DNA from: Anaerolineaceae bacterium UBA4781
GTDB lineage: Bacteria > Chloroflexota > Anaerolineae > Anaerolineales > Anaerolineaceae
Direction: 5' to 3'
Assembly: GCA_002403105.1 (NCBI GenBank)
Contig: DHHD01000109.1
Span: 1-11,898, forward strand
Length of the DNA stretch: 11,898 bases
In this document: positions 1-6,457 of the stretch, piece by piece
Numbering within the stretch: the first letter of the stretch is position 1
How the letters are laid out: every line of letters begins with the position of its first letter
The notes under the pieces: generated by a model
What the model was told of the DNA's origin: nothing
The model's input: the letters and a program-made list of their open reading frames with translations, nothing else
The model's database searches: none
Translations under genes and position numbers: made by a program

Positions 1-856
1 CAAATTTTGGCAGATGGTATTCATCGCGTTCCAGTTTAACCGAACAACGTTCGGCAATTGCCACGGTATTGCTAATGGATTCGGGTACTTCTGCAAACAA
101 GGCAGCCATCTCTTGTGGAGAACGTAAATAATAAGAATCACCATTCATGTGCATACGTTTTTGGTCAGACAACAGAGCGCCGGTTTGAATGGCTAATAAG
201 ATATCCTGGTAGCGTGCATCCTCTTTATCAACATAATGCACATCATTGGTTGCAACCAGCTTCACCTGATATTGCTTTCCCCATGCGATGAGCTGTTTAT
301 TGACTGCTACAATCTCAGGCATATCATGGTCCTGGATCTCCAGGAAAAAATTCTCTTTTCCAAACACATCCAGATACCAGCGCAACTGCTCTTCTGCTTT
401 TTCGATCTGATTGTTCGAAATCAGGGTTGGAATTTCCCCTTTCAGACAGGCGCTGGTGCAAATGATACCCTCGGCATGTTCTGCAAGATATTCGTGATCA
501 ATACGCGGATAATAATAGAATCCTTCGAGCTGCGCAGCGCTGGCTATCTTGAGCAGGTTTTGATAACCGGTCATGTTTTCAGCCAGCATTAATATGTGAT
601 TCGAGCGTTTATCTTTTTGGGGATCACGTTCATTCATCCGTCGGGGGGTGATATAGCCTTCCAAACCAATGACAGGATGAATGCCTTCCTTCAGGCAGGC
701 ATTGTAAAACTCCACAACTCCATACATGGTGCCGTGATCGGTGATCGCCACGGCTGGCATGCCCATTTCTTTTGCGCGTTGAATGAGCTTGGGAAACATA
801 CAGTATCCGTCAAGCAAGGAATAGTGTGAGTGAACGTGCAGATGGACAAAAGGCAT
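1..856 (-). CDS. dnaE: DNA polymerase III alpha subunit, N-terminal part (runs off left edge)
   Basis: Catalytic subunit of the replicative DNA polymerase. Only the first 285 codons are in the window; reading is open to position 1. The product starts MPFVHLHVHSHYSLLDG, the classic start of the PHP domain of bacterial DnaE, followed by ITDHGTMYG (about residues 38-46), the IGLEGY segment with Glu66, His87, the CTSACLKGEI segment (133-142) and TNDVHY (203-208). The putative PHP metal ligands (HxH, Asp/His, Glu, His, Cys, Asp-x-His) therefore all look present. In families such as Thermus and mycobacterial DnaE an intact PHP site is linked to metal binding and proofreading; that this applies here is inference. 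The polymerase palm, fingers and beta-binding regions lie outside the window. The ATG at 854-856 is the conventional DnaE start. An extended -10 lies about 27 nt upstream, but no convincing Shine-Dalgarno is visible. Confidence 0.95.
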   Translation of the reverse strand, partial: MPFVHLHVHSHYSLLDGYCMFPKLIQRAKEMGMPAVAITDHGTMYGVVEFYNACLKEGIHPVIGLEGYITPRRMNERDPQKDKRSNHILMLAENMTGYQNLLKIASAAQLEGFYYYPRIDHEYLAEHAEGIICTSACLKGEIPTLISNNQIEKAEEQLRWYLDVFGKENFFLEIQDHDMPEIVAVNKQLIAWGKQYQVKLVATNDVHYVDKEDARYQDILLAIQTGALLSDQKRMHMNGDSYYLRSPQEMAALFAEVPESISNTVAIAERCSVKLERDEYHLPKF

Positions 857-883
857 AGAATTCAAATCTGGATGATTTCGGTC

Positions 884-892
884 ATTATAGCA
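884..892 (-). promoter_or_regulatory. Predicted extended -10 promoter of dnaE
   Basis: Reading the minus strand, TGCTATAAT is a perfect extended -10 element (TG-N-TATAAT). It lies in the short gap between the dnaE ATG and the oxidoreductase gene. No good -35 box stands 16-18 nt further upstream, as is common for extended -10 promoters. The expected transcript start near 877 gives a leader of about 20 nt. Confidence 0.55.
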
Positions 893-900
893 CGCGACTA

Positions 901-922
901 AAATACATCCATCAAATACATC
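901..922. repeat. Direct repeat AAATACATC (minus strand GATGTATTT), 13-bp period
   Basis: The 9-mer AAATACATC occurs at 901-909 and again at 914-922. This is just upstream of the predicted dnaE -10, where a regulator or RNA polymerase alpha subunit could bind. The minus-strand reading GATGTATTT also occurs in the same orientation relative to the gene upstream of uvrC (6897-6905). The element is AT-rich and short, so chance is a real alternative. Confidence 0.3.
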
Positions 923-946
923 TTAAAAATAGAGTGATTTTAAGAT
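920..946. other. AT-rich inverted repeat in the dnaE upstream gap
   Basis: ATCTTAAAA (920-928) and TTTTAAGAT (938-946) are perfect 9-bp inverted arms around a 9-nt spacer. The element lies 14 bp beyond the stop of the minus-strand oxidoreductase gene, so it could be a weak terminator for that operon. The stem has a single G-C pair and no clean T-tract follows, so an operator-like site for dnaE or no function are equally possible. Confidence 0.3.
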
Positions 947-959
947 TACGAGTAGAGAA

Positions 960-1736
960 TTATTCGCGTTTCCCTAAAGTTGCTATATAGGCAGTGAATA
1001 GATGTATTCCATCCACGCCAAGGGCTGTATTCATTAAATCATCATCAAAAGCGGCAATAGCGCACACCCCACATTGGATAGTTTCCGCTGCCAGGTAGAG
1101 ATTCTGGCAAACATGCCCGGCATCCAGCAAAATATATCGGAAAGATCGTTCCCCGTAGCGCCAATAAGTGCGTGCGATATCAGCCACCCAACAAAATGTA
1201 ACCGCACTGGTTTGTACGTGCTTCTGCTTTAAGCATGCTTCGGTAATTTTTTGATTGATATCCGCGCTTGCTTCCAGAAGCAGCAGTTTATGTTCAAGCG
1301 CCAGATAGCGATACAGTCCCTGCGCCAAACCCTGCACCTGGTTGATCAGCAGATATGTTTCAAAGGGGTGGCGTGCTCCAGCTGAAGGAACAGTTCTGCG
1401 CGTGAATGTCTTTGCTTCATTTACCTCTTTCACTCCCTGGGTCGCCCACAATAAATAGCTGAACTCCGATTGAGATAATTCTTTAACAATATACTGTCGC
1501 CGGCTTTCCCGTTTTTGTATAATATTCTTGAAATCCGATTCGGAAAGAGTGCATTCTTGAGGGTCGGGTAGAGAAATCAACTGTGCATCAGCCTCATACG
1601 CCATTTGTAGAGGTGGCTGGGTGATTCCCTTTTTCTGTTGCGAATCAGGCATATTCTGATATTTAGATGCTTCGAGATAATCTTTCCAGGTACTCATTGT
1701 TTCTCCCATTTCTTGCGTGTTTCTATCTTCCATCAT
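960..1736 (-). CDS. SagB-type nitroreductase-fold oxidoreductase (stand-alone)
   Basis: Predicted FMN-dependent oxidoreductase of the nitroreductase superfamily, SagB/ThcOx branch. Family members in peptide clusters oxidise thiazolines or oxazolines to azoles; stand-alone homologues mostly have unknown substrates. Visible family features, counting from the first Met: RESRRQY (about 76-82, the usual FMN-contacting Arg/Ser region), RTVPSAGARHPFETYL (about 113-128, matching the PSAG-hP-E-Y motif), GLYRY (about 140-144), and LLDAGHVCQNLYLAA (about 203-217) followed by the C-terminal LGVDG segment. At 258 aa it is near full length for a single domain. It is the second gene after the MurJ-like gene, overlapping its stop as ATGA (1733-1736), so translation is probably coupled. 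An internal ATG at 1695-1697 (Met14) has GGGAG five nt upstream and gives a better-looking N-terminus (MSTWKDYLE); it may be the true start. No YcaO cyclase or precursor peptide gene is in the window, so the substrate is unknown. Confidence 0.8.
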   Translation of the reverse strand: MMEDRNTQEMGETMSTWKDYLEASKYQNMPDSQQKKGITQPPLQMAYEADAQLISLPDPQECTLSESDFKNIIQKRESRRQYIVKELSQSEFSYLLWATQGVKEVNEAKTFTRRTVPSAGARHPFETYLLINQVQGLAQGLYRYLALEHKLLLLEASADINQKITEACLKQKHVQTSAVTFCWVADIARTYWRYGERSFRYILLDAGHVCQNLYLAAETIQCGVCAIAAFDDDLMNTALGVDGIHLFTAYIATLGKRE

Positions 1737-3340
1737 ACTGCCTTGTGCAGTCTTTTTAATTTACTGCCGATCATACGCACCAGCGATTTAATTTCATCAA
1801 CCTTCAGAAAATACAATATTGCTCCATAAAGGATCGCTGCAACCAGGATGGTTGCCAGAATTTTCAGCCAGTAGGGCAATCCAAGATTTAAGTTCATGCA
1901 TACGATCACGCAAACAGTCATTATCCCAACCGCAAAGCCTGCTTTCAGAAGTCCGGCAAGCAAGAATTTTTTATCCAAACCATGCATGCGTTTCTGCATA
2001 AAAGCAAGTAAAACGAACGCTTCAAGGATCGTGGCAGTTGAATTTGCCAAAGCCAGTCCGCCATGCGGCATCCAACCCATCTCTAAGAACAAGCGGCTGA
2101 AGAGGATGCTCAAAACCAAATTCAAACTCATGGCACCGACCCCAACCACCACAGGGGTTTTCGTATCATGCTGAGCATAAAAAGCGCGGCTGGTGATTTC
2201 CACAATGCAGTGACCTACCAAACCCACCGAGTACCACAGCAGCGCCCAGGCAACCAGAGTCGTGGAAGCAGCTGTGAATTCTCCCCTTTGGTAAAGTAAT
2301 CGCACAATATCTTCACGCAGCAGAATCAAACCGATCATGGAGGGGATAGAGAGAAAAAGAATCATCCTTAAAGTCGAAGTAAAAGAGGAACGCATCTCAT
2401 CCAATTTCCCGGCAGCCACCTGTGCAGAAAAAGTCGGCAAGGATGCGATCGCGATGGATTGAGCAATGGCTGCTTGGGGCATCAGCATTAATGAAAATCC
2501 CAAACTAATTGCAGTAACGCTGCCTTCAGGCTGTAGTGATGCAAGATATGTGTTTACAAGGAAGTTCAATTGAACGATCGCCACCCCCAGCAGCCGAGGT
2601 GCCATCAGAATCGCTACTTCACGCACAGCCGGATTTTTCCGTTCCAAACCAAGTTTATAGTGCGCTTGCGGCAGGCGCAGTAGATTGGGGATCTGCACAA
2701 ATAAATGTAAACTTGCTCCGATTAAAATGCCATATGATAAACCATAAACACCATAGCGAGGTGCCAGTACAAGCGCACCGAATATCCAACCGATTTGGTA
2801 CATGCCGGGTGCCAGCGCAGATACAAAAAAGCGCTGGTGCGCATTTAGAATTCCCATAACCAATCCACTTAACCCGAAGATGATGGCTGAGGGGATTTGA
2901 ATACGTAATAAAGAAGCGGTCAATAATTCTTTTTCCAGGTTGACGGATGAAAAACCGGGTGCCAGAATATAATGCACTACCTGCTGCGCAAAGATCATGC
3001 TCAGAATACTAAAGATCGTCAGAATGATAAGGACCCAATTAATGATAGCACTGGCCAATTTCCAGGCACTTTTCCTGTCCTCTTTAACGAGAAACCTGGT
3101 GAAAGTAGGGATAAAGGCTGATCCCAGTGCACCACCAGCTACCAAATTGAACAGGACCTCTGAGAAACGATTGGCAGCATAAAATGCTTCACTATCCGCT
3201 CCGGTTCCAAATGCTCGTGCTGTTAATGTTTTTGCAAGAAGGCCGGCCAAATTGCTAAGGATATAGGCAACCATGACCGTCCCTGCCGCCCGTGCAATTT
3301 GCCGGTTAGCTTGATGGATATTATTTTTGTCTTGGGGCAT
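1733..3340 (-). CDS. murJ: MurJ/MviN-family lipid II flippase (divergent)
   Basis: Polytopic inner-membrane transporter of the MOP superfamily; the family flips the peptidoglycan precursor lipid II to the outer face of the membrane. The protein (535 aa from the ATG at 3338-3340) has about 14 hydrophobic segments. It carries family landmarks: ARAFGTG and NLVAGGALGSAFIPTF near the N-terminus, LAPGFSS, APRLLGVAIVQLNFLVNTYLAS in the middle, LYQRGEFTA, and AFYAQHDTKTPV near TM10. Aligned by eye to E. coli MurJ recalled from memory, several essential charged cavity residues (Arg18, Arg24, Arg52, Arg270) are replaced and Asp39 is Glu, so the substrate may differ. An upstream TTG at 3356-3358 with GGAAG four nt before it is an alternative start adding six residues. 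The ATG is favoured because TATAAT lies 7 nt upstream of it, implying a leaderless mRNA. The downstream oxidoreductase gene overlaps by 4 bp. Confidence 0.88.
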   Translation of the reverse strand: MPQDKNNIHQANRQIARAAGTVMVAYILSNLAGLLAKTLTARAFGTGADSEAFYAANRFSEVLFNLVAGGALGSAFIPTFTRFLVKEDRKSAWKLASAIINWVLIILTIFSILSMIFAQQVVHYILAPGFSSVNLEKELLTASLLRIQIPSAIIFGLSGLVMGILNAHQRFFVSALAPGMYQIGWIFGALVLAPRYGVYGLSYGILIGASLHLFVQIPNLLRLPQAHYKLGLERKNPAVREVAILMAPRLLGVAIVQLNFLVNTYLASLQPEGSVTAISLGFSLMLMPQAAIAQSIAIASLPTFSAQVAAGKLDEMRSSFTSTLRMILFLSIPSMIGLILLREDIVRLLYQRGEFTAASTTLVAWALLWYSVGLVGHCIVEITSRAFYAQHDTKTPVVVGVGAMSLNLVLSILFSRLFLEMGWMPHGGLALANSTATILEAFVLLAFMQKRMHGLDKKFLLAGLLKAGFAVGIMTVCVIVCMNLNLGLPYWLKILATILVAAILYGAILYFLKVDEIKSLVRMIGSKLKRLHKAV

Positions 3341-3347
3341 GTCACTG

Positions 3348-3353
3348 ATTATA
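3348..3353 (-). promoter_or_regulatory. Predicted -10 box of murJ, abutting the start codon
   Basis: The minus strand reads TATAAT, then seven nt, then the ATG at 3340. Transcription would begin at or next to the start codon, giving a leaderless message. No TTGACA-like -35 is evident. If the upstream TTG start were used, this hexamer would instead lie inside the coding region and the assignment would be wrong. Confidence 0.4.
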
Positions 3354-3372
3354 CTCAAAGGTCTTCCATTTT

Positions 3373-3401
3373 TTACTAAATTCTTATCTCCATCTTATAA
3401 A
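3373..3401 (+). promoter_or_regulatory. Predicted promoter of the 3448 membrane-protein gene
   Basis: TTACTA (3373-3378) and TATAAA (3396-3401) are separated by 17 nt; the -10 matches consensus at five of six positions and the -35 at three. The expected start near 3408 gives a leader of about 40 nt. That leader begins with a 9-bp hairpin with one bulged A (3408-3430), just before the AAGGAG ribosome binding site. It is divergent from the murJ promoter. Confidence 0.35.
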
Positions 3402-3447
3402 AACAAAGTAATCTATTTTTATAGAATTACTCAGAAAGGAGTAGCTC

Positions 3448-4068
3448 ATGGAGGAAAATAAGGGAAACGCTGTACCCCCAACGGATTCGTCAAACGCAAA
3501 ATTAGGATCAGAGAAACAGCAGAAACCACTCACCCCAAAAGCTGAAAGCAAAGCAGAGGTAAAAGTACATAAAAATACATTCATACAAAAAGCGCTGCGC
3601 CAGATTCTGCTAGCTGTACTATTTCTAGCCATTGGAGCCGGGCTGGTATTCTTCCTTGTCCATCAACCGGCAGCTAAAGAATATGCCACTCAAAAAGAAG
3701 AAGCTGTGCGCTTGCAGGATATCGAAGCCCAATACGATCAATTACTTTCAGATTATGCAGTTCTGAACACACGTCATGCTGTTGCAGTGACGCTGGTTGA
3801 TATTTATCAGATCCAGAATAATGTCAATATTGCACGTATCGCATTGATGGAGAACAATGAAACACGTTTATCTATCGCTCTGGGATATGTAGAAAAGGAT
3901 ATTGAAACACTGGATATTGGGGAATTCCCAGAAAAAGTGGATCTATCTACGCGGGTCACCACCATTAAAGATTATTTACCAAACAACACACAAAAAGCAC
4001 TAACTGAATTGAACGCTTTATTTGACGATTTGCTTCTACTAGCAAATAACATGGAAATCACAGAGTAA
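3448..4068 (+). CDS. Single-pass membrane protein with coiled-coil region, unknown function
   Basis: I do not recognise a family. The 206-aa protein has a polar, Lys/Glu/Pro-rich N-terminal tail (residues 1-45), one strongly hydrophobic segment at about 53-71 (LLAVLFLAIGAGLVFFLV), and a C-terminal region rich in Glu, Leu and Ala. Residues about 78-112 have heptad-like spacing that suggests a coiled coil. The rest looks helical, with short acidic stretches and no cysteines. Basic residues (HKNTFIQKALRQ) directly precede the membrane segment, which favours a cytoplasmic N-terminus and an exported C-terminal domain. The start is well supported by AAGGAG seven nt before the ATG. The gene is monocistronic and convergent with htrA, ending in a shared hairpin terminator. 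A role in envelope organisation would be a guess from topology only. Confidence 0.8.
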   Translation: MEENKGNAVPPTDSSNAKLGSEKQQKPLTPKAESKAEVKVHKNTFIQKALRQILLAVLFLAIGAGLVFFLVHQPAAKEYATQKEEAVRLQDIEAQYDQLLSDYAVLNTRHAVAVTLVDIYQIQNNVNIARIALMENNETRLSIALGYVEKDIETLDIGEFPEKVDLSTRVTTIKDYLPNNTQKALTELNALFDDLLLLANNMEITE

Positions 4069-4099
4069 AAAAAGCTCCTCGCTTCGAGGAGCTTTTTTT
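4067..4099. terminator. Bidirectional intrinsic terminator between the 3448 gene and htrA
   Basis: A perfect GCTCCTCG/CGAGGAGC stem (4074-4081 with 4085-4092) with a 3-nt loop is flanked by seven A's (4067-4073) and seven T's (4093-4099). It is therefore a complete intrinsic terminator read from either strand. It fills nearly the whole 32-bp gap between the two convergent stop codons and even overlaps the TAA of the plus-strand gene. Confidence 0.95.
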
Positions 4100-4100
4100 A

Positions 4101-5270
4101 CTATTGTTCTGATCGAGAACCGAGAGTCACTTCCAAATCTCTTTCGGCGCCGTTCCGTAAGACTGTCACCATGATCGTATCGCCGGGAGCTTTGTTCATA
4201 AACATATAATTCAACAATTGGTTATAGTTATTTATATCTATCCCATCGATCGCTATGATCAAATCTCCACCTGCATACAAACCTGCGTATTTCGTTGTGC
4301 GTGTGCCGGCTCTGATGCCCGCTTTAGCAGCAGGTCCACCGGTTGTAACATCCAGCACATATACACCCTGAATACTGGCGTCAAAACCCATCGCTTCAAT
4401 CTCATCCATGGTCAATCCATCCAAACTGGAAATGCCAAGGTAGGGATAGTCATATGATCCTTCACTGATCAAATAAGGCACAACTCTTTTTACAATATCG
4501 ATAGGAATCGCAAAACCAATTCCACTATAAGAAGCACTTTCAAATGCGCTGGTTGTTTCATCGTAGATAGCCCGGTTAATTCCAATAACCTCTCCATCTA
4601 AATTCAAAAGAGGACCACCAGAATTACCTGGGTTAATGGCTGCATCCGTTTGAATGGTGTCGCCAGCCGCGAAAGCAGAACCGGTTTCACTGGAACGTAT
4701 TGAATCCAGCACGCGCCCAAGAGCTGAAACAATACCGGTGGTCATGCTGCCGGTGAAACCATAAGGATTTCCAATGGCAATAACAAACTGCCCTACTGCG
4801 AGATCAGATGAACTACCTAACGTAAGGGGACGGAGTACATCAGCCGCCACATTTACTTTAATAACCGCCAGATCAGAATCCATGTCCGTTCCGATCACTT
4901 CTCCGCGTGTTCGTGTACCCTCAGAAAATGTGATCTCGATTTCAGTCGCATTTTCGATAACATGGTAATTTGTAATGATACGCCCTTCTGAATCATATAC
5001 AAATCCAGAACCCTGTCCCACTCCGCCATCAGATGTATATACCAAAATGGAAACAACTCCGGGATTTACATTCTTGTAAATTTTAACCAAAGCATCTTCG
5101 CCCTGGGTATATTCCAACACCTGGTCAGGGATATTGTTCTCTTCTTCTTGTACAGTCGCAACATCTTCAGTTGGTAGTTGTACCTGGTTTTCCTGTATAA
5201 CACTGCAAGCGCTGAAGATCATCGCCAGTAAAATGAAACTTGAAATGAGTGTATTTTTCTTCTTGAACAT
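4101..5270 (-). CDS. HtrA/DegP-type serine protease with PDZ domain, predicted lipoprotein
   Basis: Exported trypsin-like protease of the HtrA family, which degrades or refolds damaged envelope proteins. From the ATG at 5268-5270 the protein is 389 aa: a signal peptide (MFKKKNTLISS then a hydrophobic run) ending IFSAC, a slightly atypical lipobox with Cys22; an acidic linker (about 23-60); a protease domain with the triad His103 (TNYHVI), Asp133 (DSDLAVI) and Ser217 (GNSGGP); and one C-terminal PDZ domain (about 270-383) with the YPYLGI carboxylate-loop-like segment. The triad is intact, so activity is expected. This start is preferred over an in-frame ATG 18 nt upstream: AGAAGGA lies at ideal distance before it, and the longer form would put acidic residues ahead of the signal peptide. 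It begins 2 bp after the stop of the J-protein gene, so the two are surely co-transcribed. Anchoring on the outer face of the membrane is inferred from the lipobox. Confidence 0.93.
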   Translation of the reverse strand: MFKKKNTLISSFILLAMIFSACSVIQENQVQLPTEDVATVQEEENNIPDQVLEYTQGEDALVKIYKNVNPGVVSILVYTSDGGVGQGSGFVYDSEGRIITNYHVIENATEIEITFSEGTRTRGEVIGTDMDSDLAVIKVNVAADVLRPLTLGSSSDLAVGQFVIAIGNPYGFTGSMTTGIVSALGRVLDSIRSSETGSAFAAGDTIQTDAAINPGNSGGPLLNLDGEVIGINRAIYDETTSAFESASYSGIGFAIPIDIVKRVVPYLISEGSYDYPYLGISSLDGLTMDEIEAMGFDASIQGVYVLDVTTGGPAAKAGIRAGTRTTKYAGLYAGGDLIIAIDGIDINNYNQLLNYMFMNKAPGDTIMVTVLRNGAERDLEVTLGSRSEQ

Positions 5271-5272
5271 TG

Positions 5273-6199
5273 TTAATCCTTCTTCCATATCTCCCGTAAA
5301 GTCGCTCTTTGTTTATCGTTGAGATTCCGTGGGATCTCTACTTTCACCTTGACCAGTAGATCGCCAAATTTTCCTTTTTGTCTCAGTAACGGCATTCCAT
5401 GTCCCTTGATCCTGAAAACCTGCATGGGTTGCGTTCCCGGTGGTATTTTCAAAAGCACATCGCCAGATGGTGTATGTACTTTCTTTTCCCCTCCCAGCAT
5501 TGCTGTAAATACATCAATAGAAACAGTGCTTACAATATCCTCCCCATCGGGAGCAAATTGGGCATCAGGTGCTACTGTGATCACTAGGAATATATCAGCA
5601 CCCATCCCATTCGATTGTCGTGGGCCAGCTCCGGATATACGTACTTTACTTCCTGTTTTTACTCCTGCCGGTATCCTTACTTCAATTTTCGTATTATCAA
5701 ATTGCAAGAAGCGGCTGGTTCCATGATAAGCTTCCAGAAATGAAATAGTTACCGGTTGCTTGTATGCTTGCGGCTGCACTACCCGCTTGGTTGAAGTGCT
5801 TCTTCTTTGAGTGCGCGGTCGAGCACCGCCAAAAAAGGCATTAAAGAAATCGGAAAAACCTCCGCCGAACATATCCCCAAAATCATCCATATTGTTCACG
5901 CGGGTGGTGTACTGTGGATTATTGAACAGGTCTTCCCAGCGGAAGGAATTGGGATCATTCCCGTTTTGCTGCCACGACTGATAGGAATTCGATAATTGAT
6001 CATATTGCGAACGTTTTTTCGGATCACTCAGCACTTCATTGGCTTCATTGATCTCCTTAAAACGTTCTTCGGCTTGCTCATTTCCCGGATTCTTATCGGG
6101 GTGAAATTTCATAGCAAGTTTACGATAAGCTTTTTTAATTTCTTCCGCTGTGGCGTTTTTTTCAACTCCCAGCACTTTATAGTAATCCTTGTACTCCAT
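5273..6199 (-). CDS. CbpA-type (class B) J-domain co-chaperone
   Basis: Hsp40 co-chaperone that stimulates the ATPase of DnaK/Hsp70. From the ATG at 6197-6199 it has 308 aa: a J domain (about 4-69) with the essential HPD at residues 33-35 (KFHPDKN), a Gly/Phe-rich linker (MFGGGFSDFFNAFFGG, about 110-125), and two C-terminal substrate-binding beta domains (about 145-300) with typical IPAGVKTG and IPPGTQPMQVFRIKGHGMP segments. It lacks the CxxCxGxG zinc repeats of true DnaJ, so it is a CbpA-like class B protein. An in-frame TTG 36 nt upstream is possible, but MEYKDYYKVLGV is the standard family start. It heads a two-gene unit with htrA. A TTGCGT-N17-TACAAT promoter ends 7 nt before the ATG and no Shine-Dalgarno is visible, so the transcript is probably leaderless. 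No HrcA/CIRCE element was found upstream. Confidence 0.93.
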   Translation of the reverse strand: MEYKDYYKVLGVEKNATAEEIKKAYRKLAMKFHPDKNPGNEQAEERFKEINEANEVLSDPKKRSQYDQLSNSYQSWQQNGNDPNSFRWEDLFNNPQYTTRVNNMDDFGDMFGGGFSDFFNAFFGGARPRTQRRSTSTKRVVQPQAYKQPVTISFLEAYHGTSRFLQFDNTKIEVRIPAGVKTGSKVRISGAGPRQSNGMGADIFLVITVAPDAQFAPDGEDIVSTVSIDVFTAMLGGEKKVHTPSGDVLLKIPPGTQPMQVFRIKGHGMPLLRQKGKFGDLLVKVKVEIPRNLNDKQRATLREIWKKD

Positions 6200-6206
6200 G
6201 TTCGCT

Positions 6207-6235
6207 ATTGTAAGGTTGAGGGGAAAACAACGCAA
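6207..6235 (-). promoter_or_regulatory. Predicted promoter of the cbpA-htrA unit (leaderless)
   Basis: On the minus strand, TTGCGT (6235-6230) and TACAAT (6212-6207) are spaced by exactly 17 nt, and TACAAT is followed after 7 nt by the ATG. The expected transcription start coincides with the start codon. The -10 matches consensus at five of six positions, the -35 at three. Confidence 0.5.
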
Positions 6236-6251
6236 GTGATTCCAGGCAGAT

Positions 6252-6280
6252 TTAATATTATTCTAACCATGGTTAAACAA
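6252..6280 (-). promoter_or_regulatory. Possible second promoter with a 12-bp palindrome in its spacer
   Basis: The minus strand reads TTGTTT (6280-6275), 17 nt, then TATTAA (6257-6252). The perfect palindrome TAACCATGGTTA (6264-6275) sits almost wholly within the spacer, where a bound repressor or MerR-like activator could act. It would give a leader of about 45 nt to cbpA. The match to consensus is modest and the site may be fortuitous. Confidence 0.25.
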
Positions 6281-6282
6281 GC

Positions 6283-6312
6283 ATCCGCTGGCAGGGAGGA
6301 TTGCCAGCGGAT
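6283..6312. other. Perfect 11-bp inverted repeat (hairpin) upstream of a candidate small ORF
   Basis: ATCCGCTGGCA (6283-6293) and TGCCAGCGGAT (6302-6312) are perfect, GC-rich arms around an 8-nt loop. On the plus strand it precedes an AAAGGAGG ribosome binding site by about 9 nt, and its loop (GGGAGGAT) is itself Shine-Dalgarno-like. On the minus strand it lies about 110 nt past the stop of the DNPH1-like gene and is followed by GCTTGTTT, so it could be that gene's terminator, though the T-tract is poor. Confidence 0.6.
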
Positions 6313-6337
6313 ACTAATGCCAAAGGAGGAGACATTG

Positions 6338-6457
6338 ATGAGTGTTATCAGAGGTGCTTGTAACCCCAACATGTCACCGGGGGCAATATTATCCTTTTGG
6401 GAAATTGCACGCAATGATCAATATCATCTTCTCTCTATGATTTTCTTCCTTTTATAA
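6338..6457 (+). CDS. Candidate small protein, 39 aa, unknown
   Basis: A short ORF whose translation signals are the best in the window: AAAGGAGGAG ends about 6 nt before the ATG, complementary to the 16S rRNA tail over eight or more bases. The peptide begins MSVIRGACNPNMSPG and ends in a hydrophobic LLSMIFFLL tail. I recognise no family. An in-frame ATG at 6317-6319 could add seven residues, but its frame runs through the ribosome binding site. The last 34 bp overlap the 3' end of the convergent DNPH1-like gene, so its C-terminal residues are constrained by the other strand. No convincing plus-strand promoter was found. The alternative is a chance ORF behind a purine-rich stretch. Confidence 0.3.
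   Translation: MSVIRGACNPNMSPGAILSFWEIARNDQYHLLSMIFFLL

Noticed and set aside
236..829. Two plus-strand ORFs (236-592 and 596-829) with plausible lengths
   Set aside because: They lie antisense inside the clearly recognisable PHP domain of dnaE and show no family features.
3384..3632. An 82-codon minus-strand ORF
   Set aside because: It is antisense to the start of the membrane-protein gene, which has a strong ribosome binding site, and it runs through the divergent promoter region.
6283..6360. Similarity of the CCAGCG segment near the hairpin to a TPP riboswitch
   Set aside because: Only a short piece matches; the conserved CUGAGA and ACC-GAUCUGGAUAAU-like parts are absent, and the downstream ORF is not a thiamine gene.
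6205..6414. A 69-codon minus-strand ORF in the cbpA upstream gap
   Set aside because: It has no ribosome binding site, spans the perfect hairpin and the predicted promoters, and has no family resemblance.
5996..6457. A 153-codon plus-strand ORF running across the cbpA 5' end
   Set aside because: Most of it is antisense to the J domain. Only its last 39 codons, after the strong ribosome binding site, are kept as a candidate.
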